From positions 100,535,992 through 100,599,991 of the forward strand of contig JARYHS010009186.1 in NCBI GenBank assembly GCA_031002005.1: DNA of 64,000 nucleotides, read 5' to 3'. This DNA is from Vandiemenella viatica (lineage: Eukaryota; Arthropoda; Insecta; Orthoptera; Morabidae). The notes under the pieces are model-generated. The model did not search any database. It saw only the letters and a list, made by a program, of their open reading frames with translations, and was not told where the DNA came from. A program made the translations under genes and the position numbers. Positions 48,342 to 58,999 of this stretch are shown here, one piece after another (the stretch's first letter is position 1; every line of letters begins with the position of its first letter).

Positions 48342-48656
48342 TGTGACAGAACAGAATAATTTCATAAGAAAATCATATTTTTGTGCCATGAAATTAAACA
48401 AAAAATGATATATTTACTCCTATAGCAAGGAAATGTAAGTTGCCATGGCAATAGGAAAATCAAGAGATAGTTAGAGGTTAGTGACGTAAAGGCCGAACGG
48501 TTGCTTTGTTACCAGTTCACTGCTTAAGAACTTTGCATACTTCGGATACTTTAAGACCGATGTAGTTCCTAGAAGAATAAGAATTGGGAACAATAAATGT
48601 TAATCTGTTAAAAGCGTAAGAACTGAGTTATTTATATTATAACCAGGCGCGCGACA
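48342..48656 (+). repeat. TRIM LTR 3
   Basis: Last LTR; ends GCGCGACA and abuts the right ATAT target duplication, after which the Penelope reading frame continues. Confidence 0.9.
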
Positions 48657-49866
48657 ATATCACCAAATCCGCGGTACCGCCATGGGAACCCGCATGGCCC
48701 CATCCTATGCCAACTTATTCCTTGGTCGTCAGGAGGAACGTTTCCTGAACAACACTCCCTTTAAACCCACTGTGTGGTTCAGATACATAGATGACATATT
48801 TATGATCTGGACCCACAGCGAAAACCACCTCCTTGAATTTCTCCACTCCCTTAACAATAGCAACAATTCCATCAATTTCACCTGGACTTACTCCCGCTCA
48901 CACATCACATTCCTTGATGCTAACATCATGCTCACGCACGGTTTCCTTCATACCGCAGTCCACATCAAACCCACTAATTTACAGCAGTATCTACACTTTG
49001 ATAGCTGCCATCCATTCCATACCAAACGTTCCCTCCCATACAGCCTTGCCATCCGTGGAAGTCGCATTTGCTCTGACGCTCATTCTCTCCATCAATACTC
49101 ACAAAACCTATCCCAAGCCCTTATTTCCCGTTGTTACCCCAGGCATCTTGTACATAAACAGATCTCCCGCGCGATCAACCACCCTCCACGTAACCACTCT
49201 CACTTGTCTCCTACAAAAACCAACCATAGCCCTGCCTTTGTCACTCAGTTCTCTCCTGGCCTCGAGTCCATCAACCATATCTTGCGACAGGGGTATGACT
49301 TCCTTCGCTCATTTCCGGAAATGCGTACTCTCCTACCCAAAATTCTATCCAATGTCCCTCGTGCATGTTTTAGCAGACCACCCAATCTTAAGAACATCTT
49401 AGTCCACAAATACCCTCCGTTAGACTCTCCAAAAGCACCATATGGATCTTATCCTTGTAATAGACCCCGCTGTAAAACCTGCAGCATGCTTCCACCCACC
49501 ACTACATATTCCAATCCCACCACAGGAGAAACTTTCCCCATTATTGGACATGCCACCTGTTCAACCACTCATCTTATATACCAACTAACTTGCCGCTTTT
49601 GCACCAGTTCTTACATAGGCCTCACCACACAGCAACTCTCTGTTAGAATGAATGGCCACAGACAAACAGTCCATACTCGTAACCTGTACCTTCCAGTACC
49701 AGAACATGCCAATAGCAATGATTCCAACAACCTCAACGACTATTTTACTGTGAGAGCAGTCAGAGTTTTCCCTGACAGCACCACTGCAGCAGAACTCCGG
49801 AGATGGGAACTAGCGTACCAGAATATCCTGGATACGAGACACCCACCTGGTCTTAACCACCGTTAA

Positions 49867-50170
49867 ATTCCAATTAACCCATCACTACCTTTTTTTTCCC
49901 ACCATGTTTATACCGTACCATTACTTACATTTGCTCATTTTGCTCATTTTACCATCACCTGCCAAAATATTAAATATAGTATCTCAGACATTGTCTACTC
50001 CTTATCCGTCCCCCCCCCCCACTACATGGTTAGTAATTAGGTAACATTCGTTGTACACACACGTTCCGAGCCTAATGGCCAGTTTTTCTATTTGTGATCA
50101 AGGCAGATGCCGAAATATTGTGTAGTTGTTTGTCAGCATTAGTGTTCTCTCATTGCATCTGTCTACTTTG
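49867..50170 (+). other. 3' untranslated end of the Penelope-like element
   Basis: Downstream of the TAA at 49864 the sequence keeps the C-rich composition to about 50160 (including a run of C near 50011). It contains GTGATCAAGGCAGATGCCGA followed by AATATTG at 50094-50120. The GGC-AGAT-GCC stem followed by GAAA recalls the stem II plus GAAA part of hammerhead ribozymes known from Penelope elements. The exact 3' end is uncertain. Confidence 0.5.
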
Positions 50171-50179
50171 GTATGTGGT

Positions 50180-51640
50180 GGGTTAATTTCCCTTTCTTTT
50201 GTAAGCATCTTAGAATTTTAGCAAATTCTAGCCTCACACCTTTTGGCATTAGGGGGAAAGCTTACTCTGTAGTAAAAGATAGTTTTCATTTCAGGTATAG
50301 GTTATGGGAGTGAAGCTTTATATAGCATGAAGATACTGTAACCAAACAAACTAAATAAACCCCTTTAGGAATAATAAAAGTATTCAAAAGTAAATAAAAG
50401 CCCTAAAGTAAACATTCTATAACAGAAAGAAAACATTAGTTTGGGAGGAAATAGGTTAAATCCCCCAAGTTCAGTTTCAAATAATAAAAATTGCTATAAG
50501 TTAACTTCACAGTTTCTAAACCAATTTGAATGCAGTAAAGACTTTTAGTAGTTGCTAAATGCCGAATATAAACTTTGAATAATAATAAATATGCTTTAAA
50601 TCAACTGAAAATTAAATAATCATCAGTAATCCAACTTTGTAATTATGAGCTTCTACCTGGTAGCATTTTGTCATTTTTAAACCAATTTACGAGCAAGAAA
50701 GTGACTCAATATTTAATAAACCAAATATATTAATTTTCTGTAATGATATTAACACCTTTTACTAACCTTAAATATGATAATCCAAAATAATCCAGTTCAG
50801 CACATAAGAGATTTCTAATATTTGGCATTTCACTGTTTTTATACACTTTCGAACAGAATAAAGTAATTTTAATGAAGTAATAATGAAATTAAAATATAAA
50901 TTCACTAAAATTTCGTAGTTTCTGAACGTTTAAATAACTTAAATCAATTTTTAATACTTCATCAGATGCACTTCACTTTTAACAATTTTTATCTCAAAAT
51001 CCTAGAGAACATTCGAAATAAAAAGTAGATTTCCGGGAAGACCTAAAAATCTAATATCACATATAATAATTTCAAGTAATTCCACGTAATAGAACTGATT
51101 CTAGGGAGATCTTAAAATTTAGTTTTCATTCCGACCTTGAGGTTAACTTAGAAATTAATTACAACCGTTCAAAAGTAGATACAGAGATGAGATAACTTTC
51201 AGAATACGTAATTTAATTCAGAGAATCTCTCGGTAATTTTATATTTCGGATAAAAGTAATAGAAATAAAGTTATAAAATTAAAACTGAAATCGCACTTTG
51301 GTTACGTTGTAGTTAGACTTTCCCTGCACCAATCTTAATAAAAATTACACCAATAAACTCAGGAATTTTAGTGGAACACGGTGATAGTAATATTATTTGC
51401 ATAAATTGTGGCGTTAATAAAATGACGAAATATAGAAGTTTCTCGAACAATAGTAATTCCCCAGGGTAGAAAATTAGTTCACTCCTACGCTAAGATCTTT
51501 TAAACCAGATGCTTAAAGTTAATCACTAAATATCCATTATTTCACAATTAAATAAGTATAAACACTGTCACACCTAAAGTTTCGGATAATTGTTTAGTTA
51601 CTGAGATATTTCCGATCTAAATCGTCTAGGTGTTAGTAGA
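50180..51640. other. AT-rich stretch without recognisable gene
   Basis: No motif was recognised. It may be partly the upstream portion of the LTR-like segment at 51655. Confidence 0.35.
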
Positions 51641-51654
51641 AAGTTGTATTTTGG

Positions 51655-52085
51655 CTCTGACGTCAGCGAGGTTATAAATCACGGGGCGGTGACATGACGC
51701 CAATCTGTTCGGGTCTGGAAGCTGTACTGACATGACGTGCTAGGTGCGTGTGCGTTGTTGAGGTTGGTAGTTCAGGTTTTGAGTTGGTACCACCGGGTCA
51801 GCCATCATGGTATGTTGGCTTTTGGGGCGTGGCCTTTGTTTATCAACATGAACTTATAATTTTCATCAAGGGGTTGGTCGGTCTTCACTTCTCTCCACAA
51901 TCTGCAAACTTTTGGAACGAGTGTTCGATTTGCCTAATCAACTTTAAGAATGCTGTTTGAACTTTGAATTTCATTTTAAATAAACTTGAAGAATTTTTGG
52001 GAAAGTGAACTGTTTTATTTCTGTAGCTGTTGTAATACCTTTTCAATATTTGGGGTCATCAAATATTGTGGCGACCTTTAAGCAT
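51655..52085 (+). promoter_or_regulatory. LTR- or promoter-like segment with CRE, TATA and poly(A) words
   Basis: A perfect TGACGTCA palindrome at 51658-51665 is followed by TATAAAT at 51673-51679. About 300 bp downstream lies AAATAAAC near 51977-51984, and GTGGCGACCTTTAAGC starts at 52070, which resembles a primer binding site. This order (promoter, poly(A) signal, TGGCGACC) fits an LTR of a Ty3-type retrotransposon. I could not find a partner LTR, TSD or coding region, so it may be a solo or truncated LTR. Confidence 0.35.
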
Positions 52086-52209
52086 TCTAGTTGAATATCC
52101 TGGCAACATGGTCAAAGCAAATTAACAGATTCAGTAAGTTTTCATCGAACAGTGAGGTGCTATCAAGAGTTTAAGTTAAGGCACTTAGGCGATACTACAA
52201 CCCCGGTAT

Positions 52210-55200
52210 CGGTCTAGTTCCTTACACTTTTCTTATTTATTAATAAACTACCCAAAATTATAAAACAGTATCCAGATAATAAAGACATGTTTAAAGAAAA
52301 ATGATAGATTACCATATTGGCAGCTCCTCCTATGGCATTGAAGACTTTGGACAAATTAATTATATTACATTCAATATGACTTTTGTAAAATTCAGTTGTG
52401 ATTTTTTTGTTTGTTTTTTTTTTTTGGTTTTGTAACATATAATTTTTCATTATGACTATTAATCGTATTGTATGTATGTGTATTAACCATGATATATTTC
52501 ACATGCCAGAGGTCCTTCCTCAACAGAAATCACTGAACAAGATTGATAAGTAAATAAATTTTTACCGCTGTACTGTGCTAACTTAACCAAACAGACTGTG
52601 TGACTCTATATTAGAGGAAGGCAATAGTGGAGTGCCCTGCTGTCTCTCTCAGATCAATTTATGTGCAACTTCAAATAAGCATCAACTCATGACCAAATAA
52701 GTGTTAAGAATATATGTGCCATCCATTCAGCGAAGATTTGACCCCTTACATCACCTATAACCCCCCCCTCTCCCCCCCCCCACCCCCACCCCAAAATTAA
52801 CAAATCCAATACAGTAATTTTTTAAATACTTAGGGAAAGATATGAAAATCTTACTAAATCTGTAAGACTTTAAAATACATTTAATTATCTCAATTCATCG
52901 AGATTCACCACTTTTGCCAAACCATTACAAATTTGAATTTTCCAATCATATTCCTCTGATATAGTCTCCAAATTATCCTCCATAATTCACCCAAATTGAT
53001 ACAACTTCCCTAAAATGATTACAACTTTCTCAAACATACTGAACTAAAATAAATAAATTATATTAGACCTGCTAAGTTGTATCATGATACATTTTAATTA
53101 ACAAAGGACTGAGATAAATTACTATTAAATAGTCCCATTACAACGTATAAAAAACTTACATCCATTTAGAAAACAGAATAAAGTGTTCACTATTGTCAAG
53201 TGCAGCTTGTTACGTATAGCAATCACATAACTTACACTTCGTATCAGCCCTCAGTCCCAGCCCTTTTATGAAATTTTATTTTAAGAATTATGTATAGCAA
53301 GATGGGAGTTGAGTTACTGTGGATTTTTAAATATGATTAATTGTAAATTTGTGTATATTCATCATGTAAATGAACATTGTTTTATGGAGAGAAACTGTGT
53401 AAATAATGCTGTATGTAATACAATCAAGGACAGTATGTAGTATAACTGGCTATCTAAAGAAAATAATTACTCTGTGAAATTGTTAGCTAGGGTAATGTTT
53501 ATAAAAAAAAATAGAATATAGATATAAGATCGGACAAGCTTGATAAAAAACTGTTGGTGTGTTCTCTTTAAACTTTAAGTTGCTGCTGAAAGAACTTGTA
53601 AACATTTGGGTAACTAAGCATATTATGACATGATAATAAAAATGGAATTAAGTCATATAAGTTTTTTATTTATTTGAAGTATGAAGAAAGAGTCGAATAA
53701 GCAGTAAGCTGATGATTTACTCACTAACGAGTTAAAGACGATCGTGTATCCTAGCTACAATACAAAAAAGGAAGAATATAAAAACAAAACATTAAAAGGG
53801 AGTATCATCATAGAAAATACGACAACAGGTAGTAAATAAAAATAAGCCAACATTAATCAAAAGTTTTTAATTTTTAGTGTTGATGTGAGCCATGATGTTT
53901 GAAGGATAATTCTCAAATGTTTGGACTGGTTTATGATGATAATTTTGTGTGTAAATGCATGTAAACAGTATTAACATTGATTTTAAGGTGTTTTCTAACA
54001 ATTGTGAGGGATTTTGTAAAATTTTTACAGATTTGATTGTTAAGGTATTATTAATGCTTGAGAAATATCTATCAGCACTCTTCGTATTCTTTTGGATGTT
54101 TCTCCAGTGTCTATACAGACACATGGAGATAGCAAGCAGAGTCGATTATTGTTGAAAGTTTTGGTATTTGTTTTTGAGTTGTCAAGTAGTCGTTTGTGCT
54201 GGACTATTTGTGCTATATATAGTATCTTTGTAGTAGTCTCGTGCGTTATCCACAAGTAATGTTATTATGAAGCTCACAGAGAAATAAATACAAAGTGAAA
54301 AGTGATTAGTCAGTATTGTCATTTTATGCAACTACTTAATCCATTCAAAGTTATTTAACACTTGGGGGAAGGTAAAACCCCCTTGCGATCAATGGCAGTA
54401 ACCTGTGAATTAGAGGGTGTAATAATTAAAGGTAATCATCATTATTTGATGACGGGACAGGTAGTTTATTTCCAAGAAGTGTATAGAGCTGTTCACATCA
54501 TAATCATTATTGTTATTATTATTGTTATGATTAACTGTAATAGAGCCTATGGCTTCCAAGCAATATACCCATAGTCCATTTCATAGGTCTGCTAGTCAAT
54601 TAAGCCTACGCTAGAATCTTCAATACGTATTTCAATAAACTTAAAACATTTCTCGTAAATTTGTCACAAACCGAATGGGAAATTATACTGTGGTGACCTC
54701 AAAATGAATTATTCTCTAATATATTATGAAATAGATCATTTTATACAACTCATTCAATCTTTTACAAGCTGTAAACTTACAAACCAAAGTACAAAACAAT
54801 ATTAATACCATTATTGGTAACATTTTATCAAGGAAAACAAATTAGGGAAATGTAAAACAGTACCAATAGAAAATGTTCAACAGATTAAAATGCTCAGATA
54901 ATTACCCTGCCTGCAAAGAGAAAAGAAATTGTTAAGTTTAAGCCATTAAATCATTCATTCAAATAATTACTAACTTTATCCAAGTGAATGGATAACTTGA
55001 ACCACAAGTTAGAATTATTAGAAAGAAGAATTATATGCAAACTATTTTGTCCACCACAAACTACAGAATATTGGAAACTAAGAATTAATTATTAAATATA
55101 TTTAAACATAAAAAATTAACAGATCAATATTTTGGCTGTTTATATAGAATAGAACAGAGTGACTGAACAGATCTTCAAATACCTTTGGAAGAGAAATAAA

Positions 55201-55300
55201 AAACAACCTGGATTCAGGAATTCAAGAAAGATTTGTAAAGAAAGAATATTATAGAAGAAGAGTTATAAAGATCCAAATATGAGATATCCGCACCAGATGT
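52210..55300. other. AT-rich intron sequence, nothing firmly recognised
   Basis: A C-rich low-complexity tract is at about 52759-52792. A minus-strand segment near 52313-52344 has a plausible donor but does not fit the transporter's exon phases. The rest shows no transposon or exon signature. Confidence 0.4.
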
Positions 55301-55312
55301 AGCTGGGTGGTG

Positions 55313-55546
55313 CAGGGCCGGATTAAGACAGCGTGCGCTGGGCCCATAGCAAATGTGAAGAAAGGGCCCTTGGTTTTCACCATTCAGGGCATTGGTAGAG
55401 ATAAAAAAAAGGTCACCCAGTTACCCATCTGCCTGACGGGGAGGCTCCTCTCCCTACAGAAGGCGCGGGGCACCCATAGGAGGAGCGAGGGCCCCACAAG
55501 ATGCGAGGCCCCTAGCGTTTCCTAACTGCTGGTTAATCCAGTACTG
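55313..55546. mobile_element. 234-bp hAT-type MITE
   Basis: Ends are CAGGGCCGGATTAA on the left and TTAATCCAGTACTG on the right (imperfect inverted repeats). Flanks are GGGTGGTG (55305-55312) and GGGTGGCA (55547-55554), a diverged 8-bp TSD. The interior is GC-rich, unlike its AT-rich surroundings, with GGGCCC words. A related end fragment is at 8985-9047. Confidence 0.75.
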
Positions 55547-55554
55547 GGGTGGCA

Positions 55555-56510
55555 TCATTGACTGACAGATGGTTTTAAAAAATTTCTAAACCCGATAAAT
55601 AATCTAGCCATATTTAGTATTAAATGAAAGATATAAAAAACAGAAGCTCTATAAAACTTACTTGAACTTTCTACCACATCAATAAACACAATTATTAGCT
55701 ATTGCATCTTAACTAGAGTTTTTTCTTTTTATGGCAAAACTATTAACTTTACAGAAAATATTATAAGGAATTAAAATACTCGTTGCCCCTCATTCTACCT
55801 ACAAATAAAGTTTCAGCACCATACAGTTTGTATTTCTCGAGTTTCAAGAACTATGTTGCATAGCGGATGGATACACTAGTGATGGGCGCAGAAGTTCTTA
55901 GTCGTGGTCAAAATCTCAAGATGTGAGGACGTGTTGCTCTGTGTAGAGTTAACGGTGCTAAGTGTTGAAGGAGGCAGAAATAGGCAGTTGTGAACCATGC
56001 TGGGTGTCGGCCATTATGGTTTTTAAGTAGAGTGGTTCATTATAAACAACTAAGATTTAACTTTTGAAAGTTTGAAAAGGTGTTGTTCAGTCGGTCTGTC
56101 TCACTTCATAACCTGCATTCTTTTTTAAATGAAAGTCTGATTGCCTTTCAACTATAAAAGTGTATTTTATTCCAAGAATATAGTGATTTTGGAACATGAA
56201 TAAAGATTTTGATTTCATAGTTACAACCCAACCTTTTCTTTCTTGAGGTCAAAGTAAGAAAGTGATGACTGACTTTAAACTATTACAGTTGATTTATTCT
56301 AAGGTACTATTTCACAGTTTAATAGTTTTATTTTCAGCAAGACTATGATCTACGATACTAGTTGTGTGTTAAGGTGATAGCTGATGTTGCAACCCTGATA
56401 TGCAATGTAATCCCTTACAAGCTACACCACAATTAAATTAAATTGGAGATGGGAAGACTTATAAAGATCTTCCTAGAATATGTTACAAAACCTGCAATAG
56501 ACTGTTAACA
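55555..56510. other. intronic stretch without recognisable gene
   Basis: No coding or transposon motif was recognised between the hAT MITE and the Tc1-like element. Confidence 0.4.
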
Positions 56511-56516
56511 AAAATA

Positions 56517-57692
56517 CACTGATCAGCCAGAACATTATGACCACCTATCTAATAGCCAGTACATCAGCCTTTGACACAGATAATGGTGGCAATGCATTTT
56601 GGCACAGAATCAATGAGAGCTTGATAGGATGCTGGAAATAGTTGGTACAATATCTGCCACAAGTCACCTAATTCCCATAAATTCCAGGCAGGGGGGGCAA
56701 TGAGCTCTGACACCATATTCAATCATATCCCAGATGTGTTCGATCACTTTTAGATCTGGTGAGTTGGGGGACCAGCACATCAATTGCATATTGGCACTGT
56801 GTTCCTTGAACAACTCCATCACAACATGGCACATTATCTTGTTGAAAAAATGCCAGTGCTGTTGGGAAACATGATCGCCATAAGGGTGTGTACATGGTCT
56901 GCAAACAGAGTATGATACTTATGTTGCCTTGCATGAGCTCCACTGGATCCCTGAATGACCATGTGAATGTTCCCCAGAGCATAATTGACCACTGCCAGCT
57001 TGTCTCTGTACTGCAGCACAGGTGTCAAGAAGCTGTTCTCCTGGAAAATGATGAATTCGCAAACAACATCGGCATGATGAATAAGATATCAGGATTCATC
57101 GTACCATACAATGCTATGCCATATCACCAACATCCAGTGACAATGGTCACATGTCAATTTCAGTCCTTGTTGCTAATTCACATGCATGTGTTGTTGGCCG
57201 TGGAGGCCTATCGTTAAGATTGTTCAGTGCACTTTGAGTTCAGATACCCTTTTATTCTGCTCAGCATTAAAGTCTGATGTTAGTTTCACCACAGTTCACC
57301 GCTTGTCCTGTTTTACCAGTCTGCCCAGTCTACAACGTCCAATATCTGTAATGAGGGATGGCCGCCCAACCCCTTGACGTTTGAATATGGTTTTACCTTG
57401 GTTTCGCCGCTTTTTGAAGACACTCACCGCAGCACTCCTTGAACTCCTGAGCAGTCATGCAGTTTCCAAAATGCTCATGCCAAGCCTCCAGGCCATCATA
57501 ACCTTTCATCGGTCAAATTCAGATACATCGTGAGCCTTCTGAATTCTAAACACGGATAGCATGCTCGCTGATACTACATGCACAGTGTGGGTGTCTGACT
57601 AGCAGTCATTCCTTGTTAGGTGATGCTGCTATAACCTGAATGGGTTTATATCGATAGTTGATAGTTAGTCATAAGGTTCTGGTTTTTCAGTG
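56517..57692 (-). mobile_element. Tc1-like transposon, complete ends, decayed transposase
   Basis: The left end CACTGATCAGCCAGAACATT and the right end (read inverted) CACTGAAAAACCAGAACCTT form a TIR of about 27 bp. TA flanks both sides (56515-56516 and 57693-57694). The length of about 1.18 kb is close to that of an intact Tc1. The minus strand carries transposase remnants: LWGTFTWSFRDPVELMQGNI around 56980-56920, FFQQDNVPC near 56845-56820 (second catalytic aspartate in QQDNAPCH) and a frameshifted P-x-S-P-D-L-N-P-I-E-like segment near 56770-56730. Many stops; non-functional. Confidence 0.85.
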
Positions 57693-57748
57693 TAACTGTA
57701 GAAACTAACCATACAAATATAAACATGTAGATGAGCAGACTACATATA

Positions 57749-58616
57749 GGGTATATCACAAAGTTTTAACTTACCAAGCATTTTTACACAGTAAACTGAA
57801 GTTTTCAAAATATGACCCTTGGGCATCAATGCGCCACTGCCAGTGTTTTTACCATTGTTCCTAGGCTTCCCAGTACTCTTTAAGTATAATGCTATCAAGC
57901 GACCTCATCAAAGCTGCCCGGATCGCTGGAATTGTGTCGAATCACTTCCCTTTCAGACCTTTCTTGATTTGGGGGAACAAAAAGAATTCACTAGGAGCTA
58001 GGTTGGAGATACAGAATGCCTGTGTCAGTATTGTCACATTGAACTTGACCAAAACTTTGCCTGTAGTGAGCTATGTGTAAGAGGCACAATTTTGTGGTGA
58101 AGAACAAATTGTCTTTGATCTCTGGGCAGACATGATGGACTCAATCCTTCAAATGGCAGAGCACTTCAGCATAAAACTGAACTGTGACATTAAGACAATG
58201 GCCAGTGTTCACACACTTTCATCAAGTTTTCATGAGTTCGGGTTGTTGCAGGTCTGCTACTGCAATCATCGTCTTCAACATCCTCATGGCCATCTTTGAA
58301 CCTCTTGTGCCACATGAAAACCATTGAACATGACATGGCTTCCTCTTTATAAGACTCTTGAATCATACCAAAAGTATCTAGTGGTTGTGTTGAGTTACGC
58401 ACAGAACTTTATCGAATAACATGCATTTTCGACTCTCTGAATTTTCGACAGGGGTCCCTGACACACACTCAAAACAATAGTGATCTACTCACTCCAGCAC
58501 CTCAGAGACAACTGCTGCTGATATGGTAACTTAACTGACAGCCCCCCCCTACCTCACCCCTTTGGTGCCCTCCCCTACTCAGGAAAAAAATCATTCTTGA
58601 AACTTGTGAACACACC
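57749..58616 (-). mobile_element. mariner-family element, decayed
   Basis: On the minus strand the N-terminal HTH of a mariner transposase is readable at 58400-58210: TFGMIQESYKEEAMSCSMVF, MWHKRFKDGHEDVEDDDCSS, RPATTRTHENLMKV. The C-terminal end near 57870-57800 includes a RIDAQGSYFE-like tail, frame-broken. Imperfect terminal inverted repeats are GGGTATATCACAAAGTTTTAA at 57749 and, inverted, GGTGTGTTCACAAGTTTCAA at 58616. It is shorter than a full mariner and contains stops. It lies next to the Tc1-like element in the same orientation. Confidence 0.75.
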
Positions 58617-58762
58617 TTGTAATACAATAAAAAATGTCTGGGACATTACTAAAAGACTAAAAAAATTGTATTGTCCACTAAACATAAACAACTAGCTTAC
58701 AACATTTAAAAAAAACTTTGTTCAATAGTGGTTTTAGTTATACAAATTTTATAACACATTAC

Positions 58763-58933
58763 CACGCCACATGTTCCTTCTTCTGTTATTTTAGTTACAT
58801 TCGAAATACTGCTATAAGACAGCATTTCACATACTGAGGCTACTTCTTGTGTACCATTAATATTTTGTGGTCCTCTGTGTATTCTTCTATAGAGGCAAAT
58901 AACTGTGGTGCCCACAAGCGTAATGTATTTGTT
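58763..58933 (-). CDS. SV2-like MFS transporter exon (TM7 end and large luminal loop)
   Basis: The acceptor is GTAAAAATTTTCAG before 58933 and the donor GGCGTG|GTAATG at 58763. The first base completes GG|A (glycine) from the exon at 60638. Then follow TNTLRLWAPQLFASIEEYTE and DHK in one frame, and INGTQEVASVCEMLSYSSIS, NVTKITEEGTCGV in the next frame. The N-T-L-R-L-W-x-P-Q-L-F block is the end of TM7 in SV2-like transporters. The second part looks like the luminal loop, with cysteines and two N-glycosylation sequons (NGT, NVT). The shift occurs at the AAAA run at about 58866-58869: one more A would restore a single frame ending in phase 0, exactly what the exon at 35724 needs. It is either an assembly error or a real frameshift. 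Confidence 0.85.
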
Positions 58934-58999
58934 CTGAAAATTTTTACATCATACAGACATTTTCATAGTAGTAATTAATTACCATTTTACTTACTCCTA

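Larger units (their letters stand above)
47198..48656 (+). mobile_element. TRIM-like LTR retrotransposon, three LTRs in tandem, 4-bp TSD
   Basis: Structure is LTR (47198-47512), internal (47513-47776), LTR (47777-48092), internal (48093-48341), LTR (48342-48656). Each LTR is 315-316 bp, starts TGTGACAGAACAG and ends GCGCGACA, and holds an AATAAATGT word. The LTRs are nearly identical by eye. ATAT is duplicated at 47194-47197 and 48657-48660. The internal parts are only 249-264 bp and contain a primer binding site, a short hairpin (ACCATGTC...GACATGGT) and a purine-rich tract before the next LTR, with no gag or pol. This is the definition of a terminal-repeat retrotransposon in miniature. It interrupts the Penelope RT ORF in the plus orientation. 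Confidence 0.92.
45602..49866 (+). pseudogene. Penelope-like retroelement protein (RT plus GIY-YIG), split by a TRIM insertion
   Basis: Two long open parts, 45602-47197 and 48661-49866, belong to one protein of roughly 930 residues. Part 1 has an N-terminal helical and proline-rich region. Then come the RT: LADKGSTTVVMDR near 46587, YLLPKIHKTGNPGRPIV near 46815-46862, and FLVSIDVTSLYTNIP (motif A aspartate) near 47017-47060. Part 2 resumes with GTRMAPSYANLFL at 48685-48720 and the catalytic FRYIDDIFMIW at 48778-48810. A cysteine-rich linker follows (CNRPRCKTC at 49468-49494), then the GIY-YIG nuclease (LIYQLTCRFCTSSYIGLTTQ, VRMNGHR, PVPEHA) and a WELAYQNIL tail. The cysteine linker suggests the Neptune/Nematis side of the PLE family. 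No other stop or shift was seen. The ORF is unusually C-rich and so differs in composition from its surroundings. Confidence 0.92.

Noticed and set aside
47557..48408. Two similar small plus-strand ORFs (74 and 86 codons) in the TRIM internal regions
   Set aside because: They are alike only because the DNA is duplicated. The start context differs, one copy runs on into the LTR, and no domain is recognisable.
48833..49402. 189-codon plus-strand frame overlapping the second Penelope part
   Set aside because: Shadow of the RT/GIY-YIG frame; Ser/Thr/Pro-rich translation without conserved motif.
52313..52344. Possible 32-nt transporter exon on the minus strand (VFNAIGGAANM, donor ATATG|GTAATC)
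   Set aside because: The exon at 58763, once its A run is corrected, ends in phase 0 and joins 35724 directly; inserting this piece breaks the phase. The acceptor is also weak.
53867..54255. Minus-strand frames rich in Ile, Thr and Asn near a TATA-like CTATATATAGC
   Set aside because: No motif, no splice support and no flanking repeats; cannot be assigned.
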